Assembly (NCBI GenBank): GCA_963920665.1 | Contig: OY987265.1 | Coordinates: forward strand, 7,507,001-7,571,000 | DNA: 64,000 nucleotides | Direction: 5' to 3' | Source of the DNA: Straminergon stramineum | Lineage: Eukaryota; Streptophyta; Bryopsida; Hypnales; Calliergonaceae | In this document: piece after piece, positions 1 to 11,468 of the stretch | Numbering within the stretch: the stretch's first letter is position 1 | Layout: each line of letters opens with the position of its first letter | The notes under the pieces: generated by a model | The model's input: the letters and a program-made list of their open reading frames with translations, nothing else | What the model was told of the DNA's origin: nothing | Databases searched by the model: none | Translations under genes and position numbers: made by a program

Positions 1-2191
1 TGCTTAGCTGGCATCCCAATTTGAACCCAACTCCCAATGAAGTCCCTGCGCAGTGTCAACATGCATGAGAAAAGCAGGACCTTTAGCAGTAATCCAAAAA
101 GATCTGCGTTAAGAACCAATGCTTTGTAACAATCATGTTGTGAATGGCATAGACGCCCTTGTGACTCAATGAATTTGGAACAGGGCTAAGGTATACAAAA
201 TATGGAGTAGACACAATACCCTGTAAAGTCATCCCGAGACATGAGAGCTTTTATACCGCCACAGCTACTATGGCCCATAACAATGATGTTTTCCACCTGT
301 CATTGTTATCAGATTCAGAGTGCGTGAAAAACATACAATATTGCTTTTGCTATCCCTGCAATTGAATACGGGTTCAGAGGGAACGACATAACAAGGTAAG
401 AATTGAGACTTACTTCACTACAGCTACTAGTATCGCCGAGACAAACCACAATAGTAAAGAATTGTACAAGATAAGAGCATGAGCAAATTCCAAATACACT
501 TACATTCAAAACAGTGACTGCATACTCTATAGCAGCGCTTGTTCCATGGTGCTCGCCCTGCAATGAACAAGCGACGGTAGAGTCACCGTGATCAATTAAT
601 TCTTTTCCTCAATGCAAACTCCGATTCTCACTTTTAGGTGATAGCATCAGGAGATTTGAATGAATATCTACATCAGAAGACACTCGACACCATCAAAGTG
701 ATACTTGCTAGGCTGACATGCTTACATCGGTCTAAAATTAAAAAATTGGCCTGAAGCCACGACGGTGAAAAAGAAAATCTGGTAATTGATTTGAAGTGAG
801 ATTCTTGAACGGAGGGCAAATAGAAGTATCAATAATCCCTCAACAATCAAGAAGAACATGTTCTTCCATCACAAGAGGACTGCATAATTGCTTCAAAATC
901 ATACTGTAATCGCTTCGTTCTGTTGCATTGACTTCACATGATATAACGCTGGATGGACTACACAACTCATTTGGGAGTGAAACAAAGCCAGAGGGGGAAT
1001 TATGAGCCAGAGGGTAATATGCGAAATAGAGGTAGTTTAACCCTTACCAAATTCATTCACAGAACACAAACATGACCATAGTATACTTACCGATACTTCA
1101 GATGGAGGAACCAGGTTTGCAACATTGCGGACGATGAACGCTTCACCAGCCTCAAGTCCATGAAGCATTGTTGGACATACACGAGAGTCCGCGCATGTGA
1201 TGATCATCATCTACCCACCAGACAAATAGAGCTGTAGCATCATGCATACAATCACAAGAACCCCTGTTCTAATTCCATGTGTGCTATTTACTATCCAGCA
1301 CTTAAGTTCAGCAAACGCAATAATTCATCGATACTTGGCCCTAGGGTCAAGGATCAAACAATCACTTGTTTGAATCCCCGGCTCCCCGCGAACAAGGGAA
1401 ACTAGTATTTCAACTCATCCATCGGATGCTCCTGGTTTAAAAGACATGACGGGATCACGTAAAGATGTGGCGAATTGGTTGGAATTATGAATACCTTTGG
1501 CTCTTGACCATCTTTAAGTTTGCTGAAAAGCTCTGGATTCTGTCTGCACACAATAAAAAAAAGTATTAAGAAGATCAATAACTGACGATTCTACGCTGGA
1601 GGGGCACTTCATACACACCTGGAGTATTTGAGTGTTAGCGGAAATCAGATTTTTCTCGCTCGAGATCACAATCTTACGAGGACTTCGGTAAAACTAAAGA
1701 GTTTCCAGCCATGGACAAATTCAGGCACAGAAACGTCTGACTATGAAGTGAACAATTTGCAATAAATGATTACAGTGAAGAATAAAGCAAACCAGTTGAC
1801 ACACTAGTACTTACTTGAAAACTCCTTCCTTGAAAGTCTTGAATCCAGTGATGAGCTTCTCAATTACTTCATTGTTCCCGTCGAAAGTATGATCATCGTC
1901 AACAACAACGTGATCAGTCAACTCATAACCGTCGCTTAAAATCTCTCCTAGCCCTTGCGGTTTCCCTGCCTTGGCCATAACGAGCCGATTCCTAGAGTTC
2001 AAGGTCCGGACGGAGTGACGTGCTGAGCTTCCGCAAGCTCCTGAAGCACAGCGATGCTCTTCTAGTAGCACTACACTCAAGTTCAGTAGTCTAGAGCCAA
2101 ACCGCACGTTTGGTGTCTTCACTGTGGTAGGAAATTTGGAAACTATATCAATGAATCCCAGGGTTCTCAAGCCTTGTGGCAAACTTTGCAT
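1..2191 (-). CDS. Beta-carbonic anhydrase, 5' exons (gene runs off left edge)
   Basis: Reversible hydration of CO2 to bicarbonate; beta-class Zn enzyme. Exons joined by hand, all GT-AG and phase-consistent: 1815-2191, 1495-1543, 1091-1210, 504-557, 220-296 and 1-45 (continues left). Residues 1 to about 100 are a basic, Ser/Arg-rich leader without homology to the catalytic core, suggesting organelle import (inferred). The core begins near residue 108. The motif CADSR supplies Zn ligand Cys148 and the Asp150-Arg152 dyad; GHSSCGG supplies His209 and Cys212. The last visible exon encodes [10 protein letters not shown], a conserved beta-CA segment, so only the C-terminal part is missing. Start chosen: ATG 2189-2191, the first Met of the open exon; a start further upstream in another exon is not excluded. 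Visible catalytic residues are intact, so it is probably functional. Which plant beta-CA isoform it is cannot be told. Confidence 0.93.
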
Positions 2192-3668
2192 GCCGTAATT
2201 TTAAATAGTCCGGAATTTCGAAGCATCAATCTATCCAGATCGATAGGTGTTCACTGCTGCCCAAGAGACAATCTTCTCCCTTGTCAAAAGGAAAGCTGAA
2301 GATAAGATTCTCTTTGACGTAAAGTTGACCGATTGGACCAAGAGCTTTCCAATCGGCCAGCTGATTAAAAAGAAATGGTGGCGAATGAATCCTAGCGTCA
2401 TCAATCGATAAGAACCTTTGACAAAGTCGCTCTGACCTCAAATGTTCAACGCACAGCCCCTCTCCAGTCTCACCGTCTTTGAAAAGAACATAGGCCCGTA
2501 CCAGCAACACAGAAAGGAAGCAAAGTGTGACTGAGCTGCTTCTTCATACCCGTTTTGAAACCAGATACATCAGAAAAAGAACCGCAGTCTATGTGTGTGA
2601 TACAGAAATCTACAAAGCAATTCTTACATAAATATCCCGGGATCCTAAGAGAGGTTTTTTCTAAATGCACTTTCACTTCAAGATCGATGAGTTCCTATCC
2701 AGCAGAAGCAAAAGTCAGATTAATTAAGTACTTTTAAATCTACAAAATCAAGAACCTCATTCGATTTGACTTTGCTTGAATTAAAGGTAAAACTACTTTG
2801 ATCCTTAATCTAAAACTTCGCCGCTCATAAAATTTACCTCCGAAAGAATTCAATACTCCAATTCCATCTCACGATAGCTTTCATGATCGACACACTACTC
2901 TAAAGCGATAATTATGCCTCAACCGTTGAATTAACAAACCTTGTCCAGAGGTGAGCACTTCGACATCGGCCTCTCGACGGTCAAAACAACACAGGCCTAT
3001 CGTAAGTAATGTCCCTCTTCCCGGTCAGGAATATCATTCATCTAACCATGCAGCATTACCGGCAGGACAACCGACGCTTATCTCGTGCCAAGTGGTAGGT
3101 GGATCGGAGCAGAAAGCCTCACTCAAGTACAGCTGGACACTGGAATCCAAAAACTCCTGAATATGAATCACAGTATATATATTTTTTATTGTGCGAATTT
3201 CACAGCAAATTCAGGGTTACGAAAGATATGCAATTATTCGGCAATCGAGTCGTGAGGTGCAGACTGCAGAGGAGAAGTGTTTCTTTTTGTGTAGGAGAGG
3301 CATGAGCGAGGCGTGGCGTACGCCGGCGTCTGCTCAGTCTGATTAAGTCAGTGCCGGCGTCTGCACTAAGTTAAGTTAATAAGATACTCGTGGCGCCATC
3401 GGCCGTCGCCGAGGATGGAGGAGCGGGCATCTTTTCTAGGTCCGCGAGAAACGTGGGTTCGGAGCCCGAGGACGGAAAGAATTGCCCGAGAACAACAAGA
3501 GTCAGTCCAACTACGAGTCTGTGGTGACGAAGCTCGTGGCCATGTGCAGTTGAAACACTGCTTTCCAAGGCACCTCTAAAGACCTTTTGCAAAATACGGT
3601 GCCCGGTGGTTGTTTGGGGAACTGAAAGGTTTGAGAGAGGACGCTTTATGTTACACGCCTTTAACTAA
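2192..3668. other. Upstream region of the carbonic anhydrase gene, no supported gene
   Basis: This stretch should hold the 5' UTR and promoter of the leftward carbonic anhydrase gene. It is richer in G+C than the repeats to its right. Short reading frames on both strands have no recognisable domain, and the plus-strand one near 2951 opens with GTG. A 12-base direct repeat GCCGGCGTCTGC occurs near 3322 and 3352. A 73-codon minus-strand frame at 3371-3592 starts with ATG, but nothing ties it to the gene. Confidence 0.4.
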
Positions 3669-3743
3669 TTAGAGCATCCGCACCCATGCACACGGGTACA
3701 ATAAGTCCGTGGAAAAGTCTACTGTAGCGAGGTCTGAGGTATA

Positions 3744-4273
3744 AGGTAAACCTCCCTATGACAGGCAGACTGATTGTTTTGCCCTGTTACGATTAGCAAA
3801 AAAAATCAGAGTTTTTACCATACAAATATAACTGTGAGAAAAGAAGAGAGCAATTGAAATTTTATTTATCTGACAAAGTATGAATTTCTTATGAATTTTT
3901 GAATTGTGATTACCAATTGGCCCAAAAGAATTTGTAGACTATCCCAAAACCATCAAAAAGTGTATGCATGATGGCCATCGTACCACCTAAAGCAGTCAGA
4001 ATATTTCCTAACATGGGTACAATATTTCCTAACATTGCTAGAACATGTAGAATTAAAAAAATCACTTGCTTTGATGAATTTATCTTGGAAAGCTAGAAGT
4101 TCCTAAAACAAGCACTAATAACTCCATCACCATCACTCAAGCCATTGATTTTGGTCACTAACCAACCTAATGTAGTCCTAATCTTATTTATTAGAGAAAA
4201 TATATTATGAATTGATGATGGACTCTGATGGATCGTTTGCCTATCATAGGGGCTGTCATAGTCAGGTTTACCT
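3744..4273. mobile_element. Stowaway-like MITE (TA target duplication)
   Basis: A 530-bp AT-rich segment is bounded by 21-bp inverted repeats: AGGTAAACCTCCCTATGACA at the left and its inverse at the right with two mismatches. TA lies directly outside both ends (3742-3743 and 4274-4275), as expected for a Tc1/mariner-type target duplication. No coding capacity. The lone end-like sequence TTAGAGCATCCGCACCC just to its left, near 3667, belongs to the family of the element at 5193. Confidence 0.6.
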
Positions 4274-4326
4274 TAATGGAACACCCCACTACCCGGGCCT
4301 CCAGATGTGTTAACCCTTAACCTTTA

Positions 4327-5189
4327 GGGCCGCTTTACACTTAGAGGCCAGGCCAATTCAATGTGTCAGAGGCCAAGAATCCTCACTTGTGATTGGATAA
4401 AAGGCTGAAATCAACCCCAACCGCTTTACACCTAGAGGCCGGGCCAATTTGGTGGAATGAAGTATTTATTAAAAAAAATACATGATCTAACATGGCCCGA
4501 GCTTGTTGAATTGGGTGCACCAAAAATAGGAGGCCAATTCTTGGCCTAGGGGCCAATGTCAGATTTCAATTCAATTTATTCTTCTTATTAAATATTATTT
4601 TTTTCAACAAATCTAATTCGTTGGATTTTGTGCAAGTGGCTTGTAAGGTAGGAGGTCCATAAAGCGCCTATCTAAGAGCTGAAACTGAATTTTGGGGAGG
4701 TGAAACTTCTTGAAATATTTTTCAGTAAAATTTTCTTGAAAGACAAGAGGAATTGACATCTAACCCAAGTCGTTTCATATTTTTTTGAGCTTTGTAGAAT
4801 TAGTTATGAATTTTTGAAGTCGAAATGGCATAGGGCTCTAAAACCGCCCACCTCCTCATATGTACACTATTGGTACATCCAGGTAAAGATGAAAAAATAC
4901 CATGTACAAATAGTGTACATTTGAGGAGGTGGGCGGTTTTAGAGCCTATGTGGATTTTGAGCCTCCTACCTTAGGTTGAAAGTGGCCTTGAAATTTCAGC
5001 CCCTCTTCCCCTTTTTCCTAAGTTATTTTGAATCGGCCCAACTTCTTGGCCCCAAGGCCTTTATATATGGGAGAATTAGCCCCCATTAGTAATTATTACT
5101 TGGGGACGGCCTCTAGCCCAAAAGGGGCTAAAATTTTGTGCAATCGGCCTCAAGGAGAATTGGCCTGACCTTTAGGTGTAAAGCGGCCC
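4327..5189. mobile_element. PIF/Harbinger-like (Tourist-type) non-autonomous element, family A
   Basis: Termini GGGCCGCTTTACAC and GTGTAAAGCGGCCC form an inverted repeat that extends, with a few mismatches, over about 33 bp. A direct TTA lies outside each end (4324-4326, 5190-5192), the signature of PIF/Harbinger insertion. The terminal motif recurs internally near 4421. There is no transposase frame. A smaller TA-flanked MITE is nested inside at 4646-4971, so this element is the older of the two. Length about 863 bp including the nested insertion. Confidence 0.7.
4646..4971. mobile_element. TA-flanked MITE, family E copy 1 (nested)
   Basis: Inverted termini AGGTAGGAGG / CCTCCTACCT with TA directly outside both ends (4644-4645, 4972-4973). 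The right half contains a near-perfect foldback whose arms begin GGCTCTAAAACCGCCCACC near 4834 and end near 4947. Two further copies lie at 29954-30274 and 56757-57349. The TA duplication suggests mobilisation by a Tc1/mariner-type transposase; no coding sequence is present. Confidence 0.75.
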
Positions 5190-5192
5190 TTA

Positions 5193-6338
5193 GAGCATCA
5201 CCACCCCCTCGGCATAATAGGGGGTGATTTGCCAGCCACGCTCAAGGTAGTAGGCCAACCTCTCTAAAGGGTTGGCTTCTTAACCCTTGAATGTCGAGCT
5301 GGTGACCGTGGAAATCAAGCATTTTGGAACCATGTGACATCATCTACTTTAAAAAAATAAAAAATACTCATTGGGAGTCAAACTATTGTTGAAGATCTTC
5401 CCTTTTCACCCCTAATTCTGAGGATGAATAGTTTCACTTTTGTCCTATGCCTGAGAATTCCTTGTCATTCATTGGACAAAAAACGTCCGCCTCGGCGTTT
5501 AAGGGTTAACAAGGTAGGCCTAGCAGTAAAAATAAGGTAAGGTACAGTAAGCCCACCACCACCACGTAATTGCTGAGATCTCATTAATTCATCCTGAAAC
5601 TCTCTAGCATCAATTTCTAAGGTTTGAAATCCACTAGTGCTGACCAAAAGTTTCTGAGCATTGAGTACAAGTTTGATAGATTTGATACGAAATTGATACT
5701 TTGAGCTGTGAAAGTTGAGTCTAATGAGGCTTGATATGAGCTTGTATCAGAACTAACTTATTCAAAGATCCAGAAACTACTTTACCTTCTTCGAGAAGAA
5801 ACATACTGCGCTGCTTAAAAATTTGACGTAGGTATGTACACCCTGGTTTTAATTGGTTCGATCTTTTCCATTAGCATCAGTCTCCTCTTGTTTGGTGAAT
5901 TCTTTATTGACAATTAGTGCAATTCGCCGGAGTGATCATTTTTCTACCAATTTTGCAGATTTGTGATATGGTGGCAGTTTCCAGATTGATGAATGCGACA
6001 CTAGTGGTGCATGTTCTTCAGAAGCCCCTGTCATCAAAGTTGCGGTTAATTGGTTCAATCCTGCGAAGGTTTGGAAGGTGAGAAACCATGTATCAAGGTG
6101 AAAAACGAAGCTTTTCAATGCCGAGCAAATGTAGCTGGAAGTTGCGGAAAGGCGTTTGTGTTTGTCGCATTGTGTTTTGCAGGACAAGAATGGCTGGCAA
6201 AATGACCTCCGTTTGCCAGCCAGAGTGCACTTCTTGCCCCTCCCTGTTAACAAGTCATCCGAAATGCCAGACGGGTGGGGCAATTTTGTAGGCCGGTTGG
6301 TAGAAGTCATCCATTATCCCAGATGGGTGGGGATGCTC
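5193..6338. mobile_element. PIF/Harbinger-like non-autonomous element, family B
   Basis: Ends GAGCATCACCACCCC and the inverse of GAGCATCCCCACCC are flanked by direct TTA (5190-5192 and 6339-6341). The left TTA is also the right-hand target duplication of element A, so the two elements abut and share it. The interior has no recognisable domain; the minus-strand frame covering 5936-6310 is low complexity. A TTAA-bounded MITE (5280-5509) is nested near the left end. Confidence 0.6.
5280..5509. mobile_element. TTAA-bounded MITE, family C copy 1
   Basis: A 230-bp unit running from TTAACCCTTGAATG to TTTAAGGGTTAA. It is related over its length to three tandem units at 6339-6998 and to a solitary copy at 57550-57784. 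All share an internal AAAAATACTCATTGG-type core and a terminal TTGGACAAAAA-type block. TTAA at both borders can be read either as a 4-bp target duplication with CCCTT-type inverted ends or as part of a longer inverted repeat. Non-coding. Confidence 0.65.
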
Positions 6339-6998
6339 TTAAAGGGTGGATTGGTGACTGCGGAAGTCCTTCCTTTTGGAATCGTGTGACATCATCTACT
6401 TTAAAAAAATAAAAAATATTCATTGGAAGTCATACTATGGTATTGTAGATGACCTGCCCTTTTCTCACAAAATTTTTAAGGATGAGTAGTCATAGTTTTG
6501 TCCTACATGGAGAAATTCTTTGTCATCCATCGGACACAAAACATCCACTTCAACGTTTAAGGATTAACCCTTAAAGGATAGACTGGTAACCACGGAAATC
6601 ATCCCTTTTTGAACTGTATGACATCTACTTTAAAAAAATCAAAAATACTCATTGGGAGTCAAACTATTGTAGAAGATCACTCCTAATTCCGAGGATGAAT
6701 AGTTGCATTTCTCTCCTATAGAAGAGAATTCCTTGCTTCATTCATTGCCACATCCACTATGTTGTTTATGGGTTAAAGGACAGACTAGTGATTGTGTAAA
6801 TCATCCCTTTGGAAACCATGTAACATCACCTACTTCACAAAAAAAAAAAAAAAGATTCATTGGAGGTCAAACTATTGTGCAAGATCTCTCCTTTTTGCAC
6901 AAAATTTCATGGATGAACAATTATAATTGTGTCCTACATAGGAAGATTCTTTGCCATCCATCGGACAAAAAATGTCCTTGGCATCGTTTAAGCATTAA
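6339..6998. mobile_element. Head-to-tail concatemer of three family C MITEs
   Basis: Three diverged copies lie in the same orientation: about 6339-6567, 6564-6776 and 6773-6998. Neighbours share a single TTAA at each junction (6564-6567, 6773-6776). Each copy repeats the same order of blocks: a block ending in a TGTGACATC-type motif, an A-rich tract, a CATTGG(A/G)(A/G)GTCA block, a GTCCTA block and a final CATCGGACA-type block. The array abuts the right TTA of element B. No reading frame is conserved between the copies, so this is a DNA-level repeat. Confidence 0.7.
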
Positions 6999-8574
6999 GC
7001 ATGTAGGAGGCAAGCCTTGCTCAACATTAACCATAACCAGTGCCTAGCACCATTATAGGGATATTATGCCATATAATTAGGGGTGTTTTGTAAAGGATCC
7101 TGATGTCATAGTGCTTAACGATCTTGGACTATCCCAACTCAAATTTGGAAACAAGAATCCAGCTTTCGAGCTTCTTAGAATGAGAGCCACAATTTTCATT
7201 TTTGTGGTTCCTTTGAAACTTCTAACATAGAATTTAGGGGATCTTTGTCCTAATTTGAGCCTATTCCATTCACTATAGACAATGGTAGGAGGCCATCTTA
7301 GTTTGATGCAATTTTTTTTCCATATATTTGAAGCAACAATCTTTACTAGAGTAATGAAGCTATTTACACCTATAGAAATGGATGAAACATGAAATATATG
7401 GATGAAAAATCATTTTTTAATCCAAAAAATACATTCATCTAAAATGAAGCAATTATATTTTCCCACAATTTGATAGCAATTTAGTGATTTCATCCATTGA
7501 AAAAAAATATTATACCAAATATTCTCTACATAAAGTTTTGCATTACTTTTTAGCTAAAATTTGTTTTAAAAACAACCTTGCTTTAGTGAGTTTGGCTAGG
7601 AGATGCATATTATATTGGTCGATGGATCCGCCACTTGACAAAAAAGTCATTGGATTAGTGCACAAGAGTGGGAAGCCCTCAAGCCCCTCCATTTTTTATA
7701 TCTTGGCCAAGCCCTTGATATGACAAGTGGCAAGTCAAATTGAATGTGGGTGTATGTGGATGTTCAAACCCCTTAGTGTGCCAACATCCATTCTTTAGAC
7801 AACGTACAAAGGAAAAGTTATATATCTCATAGGTTGTGACAATTTTTCATCCATCTTTTTTTGGAGGGGGGTAGTCAAATTGGTGCAAGTGTTCTATAGG
7901 CGAAATTGAATGGTGAGCTCCTGAATACCAAATCCTTTCTTAAGGGAAAATTGGAATGAAGAGAAGAGTCTCCTAATGATGAACTTTTTGTTTGCCCACT
8001 TATGACGACAATATTGTTATAAAAAATATCGAATTTTTTTTCCATAGCAAGCAGTGTGTGATGGAAAATTTTAGTATGTTAGCCTCCTTCACTATGCTAT
8101 CGTTATTTATGTTGCATCTCTTATAAAATGGAATTACTATTGTGATTCTAGAACGTCTAATGGGAAATCGTTGGTTGTTGAGAGTGAAAAATGTACACTT
8201 ATCACTTCCTAGTAACTAGACATCCATTTTGATTTTTAAATACATTAGCCTAGCAATTGAAGATTGAATGAGGAAGTCAACGAATTCTACAACTTCATCA
8301 ATTATACTATTTTAAATGCTATGCAAGGAGCCTAAACAAATTGTAAGAAATTGGAATGTTTTCTCTACAAACTATAGGGTTGGAACAAAGCATTTGTGTG
8401 CACATGTATACACGGAATGTTCCATTTTTCCAAGGTTCCAATTACTATTCAACATATGCTCAAGGTATCCAACACTAAGTTTAGCCTACAACACATGAAT
8501 TGAATTGATTGTTGTTGGTTTTATGGTGTATATCTTATATATATTTGTAGTAGAAGGAAGGAAAAGTTTGTGAA
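6999..8574. other. AT-rich intergenic stretch, nothing recognised
   Basis: I see no gene, terminal inverted repeat or tandem structure here. Short frames at 7484-7723 and 8316-8498 are of a size expected by chance in AT-rich DNA and have no recognisable domain. Confidence 0.4.
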
Positions 8575-8608
8575 TACTAGAAGAAACCAACATTGGTTTC
8601 TTCTAGTG
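8575..8608. repeat. 34-bp near-perfect palindrome resembling two joined CACTA ends
   Basis: Two 16-base arms surround a 2-base centre. The right arm read inversely is CACTAGAAGAAACCAA; the left arm is the same except for T as its first base. The trinucleotide GAA lies immediately outside both ends (8572-8574, 8609-8611), matching the 3-bp target duplication of CACTA elements. It could be a footprint or micro-element, or just a cruciform-forming palindrome. Confidence 0.5.
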
Positions 8609-8924
8609 GAAGAAGGGTAGGAATAGGAACCAATGTATCCAACACTAGCTTGCATTTGTACTAAAATACATAGATAATAATGTTGGAATCTACCTAAAAG
8701 AACACTAAGATAACATGCTTGGGGTATTAAAAATCCGTCAAGGTAGGCATTAAACACAGACCTACAAGGCCTACTAGTACTAGTTGTTGTCCCCTCGCCA
8801 ATATAAGGAGACCCCACCTCCGATGGCACATGTCCCCTTATCGTGCCCCTTTATTTGGCACATGGTGGGGGTGGCTGTTGGGGGAGGCTAGCATTGGGGC
8901 GAGATTGGGAGACATAAGATAAAA
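8609..8924. other. Intergenic stretch before the CACTA element
   Basis: No gene seen. A short GC-richer patch near 8780-8890 repeats GGCACATG and contains G-runs (GGTGGGGGTGG), but I cannot assign it. Confidence 0.35.
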
Positions 8925-9199
8925 GATCACTACAACAAAACGGGTGTTTTATGACTGCAAAAAATGATTACAATGAGTCATAAAATCTCAAAATATGACT
9001 TAGGCAGAAAACACTATAGATGACGCGCGATATGACTGGGTCTAGTCATTACCGACTAGTCAAATCTTTCATGAGTCATATTTGCAGTCATTTGTATTAG
9101 GGGTATACTTAACCGTATATTGCCTATGTGGCGTATATGTTGACTATCTTTGGAGTCTTGACTTTTCCTTGAACTGCCCGGGCAAAAGAAAAAAAAAGT

Positions 9200-9690
9200 C
9201 TATGTGGCATATGACTCCATGTAGTCATATTTTTGGCTGACGTGGAATATGACTACGTTGAGTCATATTTTGGTTCATGTGGCATATGACTCTATGTAGT
9301 CATATTTTTTTATTAACGTGGAATATGACTTCTATGAGTCATATTTTTGGTTGATGTGAAAAATGGCTTTTATAAGTCATATTTTTTGTCAATGTGAAAA
9401 ATGACTCTCATAGTCTCATGAGTCATATTCTCTATATGTTGATGTAAAAATGACTCTAGTGGGTCGTATTTTTTGTTGATGTGGAATATGACCTTCATGA
9501 GTCATATTTTTGGTTGATGTGAAAAATGACTCTCGTGAGTCATATTTTTTGTGATTATGAAAAATGACTCTTATGAGTCATATGCTCTACATGTTGATGT
9601 AAAAATGACTCTAATGGGTCGTAATTTTTTCTTGATGTGGAATATGACCTTCATGAGTCATAATTTTATTGATGTGAAATATGACTAATG
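9200..9690. repeat. Left subterminal tandem repeats of the CACTA element
   Basis: About eight diverged units of roughly 55-60 bp carry the inverted pair ATATGACT...AGTCATATTTTT joined by GTTGATGTGAAA-like spacers. Each unit can form a small hairpin around the central AGTCAT. Probably a transposase-binding array (inferred from position in a CACTA element). Confidence 0.7.
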
Positions 9691-10299
9691 CAAGTCATAT
9701 TTTAGTTCATGTAGTAGTTCACATAGAATATTACTTGTAATTTTATGATTGAATGTAGTCATAATTTTAAAAGTATAGAGTCACATTAATAACATGATTG
9801 TGAGCATTATATAACTACAACAAGTCATATTTTGGCTAAGATATATTATAAAATATGACTCAAACAAGTAATATTTGTAACTGGGGTGACTTGAGGTTTA
9901 TAGTAGCTTTTGTCATAAACTACAATCACATTCCATACATTCTAAATCGACCTGAGGCATTGCAATCATGCATCAACATGGTTTAGCAGCTAAATAAATG
10001 ACTCCATCAAATAAAAATTGAGTACATATGATTTTTGAGATGCATAAGAGATAATTGTATTAAAGAGAGAAAATGCCATAAAAAATGTGATTCTTTTCAA
10101 TGGCATTTATTAGTCACTAATACAAAACATATGACAATGACACTCTATAAGTGTATATTTCTATAAGCTCTAGGACCTATATTTCTTACTGAAATTTGAA
10201 GAAGTTGCTTCTCAAGTGTTGTAAGTAGCCTCCAATAACTTCAATCCAGTTTTAAATGCCTACATATACAATGAAGGAGATTAATTTTTAGTGAATGAA

Positions 10300-11393
10300 C
10301 AATATAGCTCAATCTTCAAAGATTTAACGCAACAAAAAATATGAAGCAGAAGTTTAAAGTAAGAAAAATTCATAACCACTATATCTTTAGAAAACATAAA
10401 TAAATAAAAAGAAATAACAACAATAGTGATAAAAGAAACAAGAACTAGAAGGTGACAAGTGTTAAGAGGTAATAATAAACAAGAAAAAGTAAGAATTAAA
10501 GTGCTACAAAACAAAACAAGAGACACAACTTAAGATGCAATAAAATGCAACAAATAACAAGAGAAAATAAGAACTAAAAGACAACAAGAAGCAACAAGAA
10601 ATATGATTTAAGATGCAATAAATAACAAGAAGAAGAAAGAACTAAGATGCAATAAGAAGCAACAAAAAAAACACAATTTAAGATGCAATCAAATGCAATA
10701 AATAACAAGAAAAAACGAGAAACACAAGTTAAAATGAATCAAAAAGAAATAAGAAGTAACAATTAGGAAGCAACAAAAGACAAGAACTAAGAAGCAAAAA
10801 TTAAGATGGAACAAGAAAAACTAGAAGCAATAATCAAGAACTAAGAAGAAAAAAAAATAGAAACTAAGAAGCAAGAATTATGATGGAACAAGAAAAAACT
10901 ACAAAGAAGAATCAAGAACTAAGAAACAAAAAAAGTAGGAACTAAGAAGCAAGAATTAAGAAGTAACAAGAAGAAACTACAAACAAGAATCAAGAACTAA
11001 AAAGAAACAAAAATTAAGAACTAGGAAGTAAGAATTAAGAGGTAATAAGAAGAAATTAGAAGCAAAGATCAAGAACTAAAAACCAAAGATCAAGAACTAA
11101 GAAGCAAATACAAGGACTAAGAACTAGGAAGCAAAAATTAAGAAGTAACAAGAAGAAACTAGAAGCAAAGATCAAGAACTAAAAACCAAAGATCAAGAAC
11201 TAAAAACCAAAGATCAAGAACTAAGAAGCAAATACAAGGACTAAGAACTAGGAAGCAAAAATTAAGAAGTAACAAGAAGAAACTAGAAGCAAAGATCAAG
11301 AACTAAAAAGAAATAGAAAGTAAGGACTAGGAGGCAAGAAGAACCAAGAGTTAGAAAACAAAAAGAAGCAAAACATAAGAGACAACAAAAAAC
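10300..11393. repeat. Purine-rich minisatellite inside the CACTA element
   Basis: The plus strand is almost entirely A and G with few pyrimidines. It is built from variants of AAGAACTAAGAAGCAA and GATCAAGAACTAAAAACC. A longer period of about 120 bp is visible in tandem between about 11044 and 11310. No frame is conserved. Such tracts can form triplex or unusual DNA structure (general knowledge); no function is evident here. Confidence 0.7.
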
Positions 11394-11468
11394 AAAGAAG
11401 AAGAAGAAGAAGAAGAAGAAGAAGAAGAAGAAGAAGAAGAAGAAGAAGAAGAAGAAGAAGAAGAAGAA
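11394..11468. repeat. GAA microsatellite
   Basis: About 24 uninterrupted AAG/GAA trinucleotides follow the purine-rich tract and run directly into ATGGCGGCTAGGG. The uninterrupted run suggests recent expansion and probable length polymorphism. Confidence 0.95.

Noticed and set aside
1330..1400. tRNA-like sequence in the carbonic anhydrase intron (GGGGATTCAAAC on the minus strand)
   Set aside because: Only a T-loop-like fragment is present; no cloverleaf with D and anticodon arms can be formed.
2951..3160. Plus-strand 69-codon frame opposite the carbonic anhydrase upstream region
   Set aside because: It opens with GTG rather than ATG in a eukaryotic context and shows no domain.
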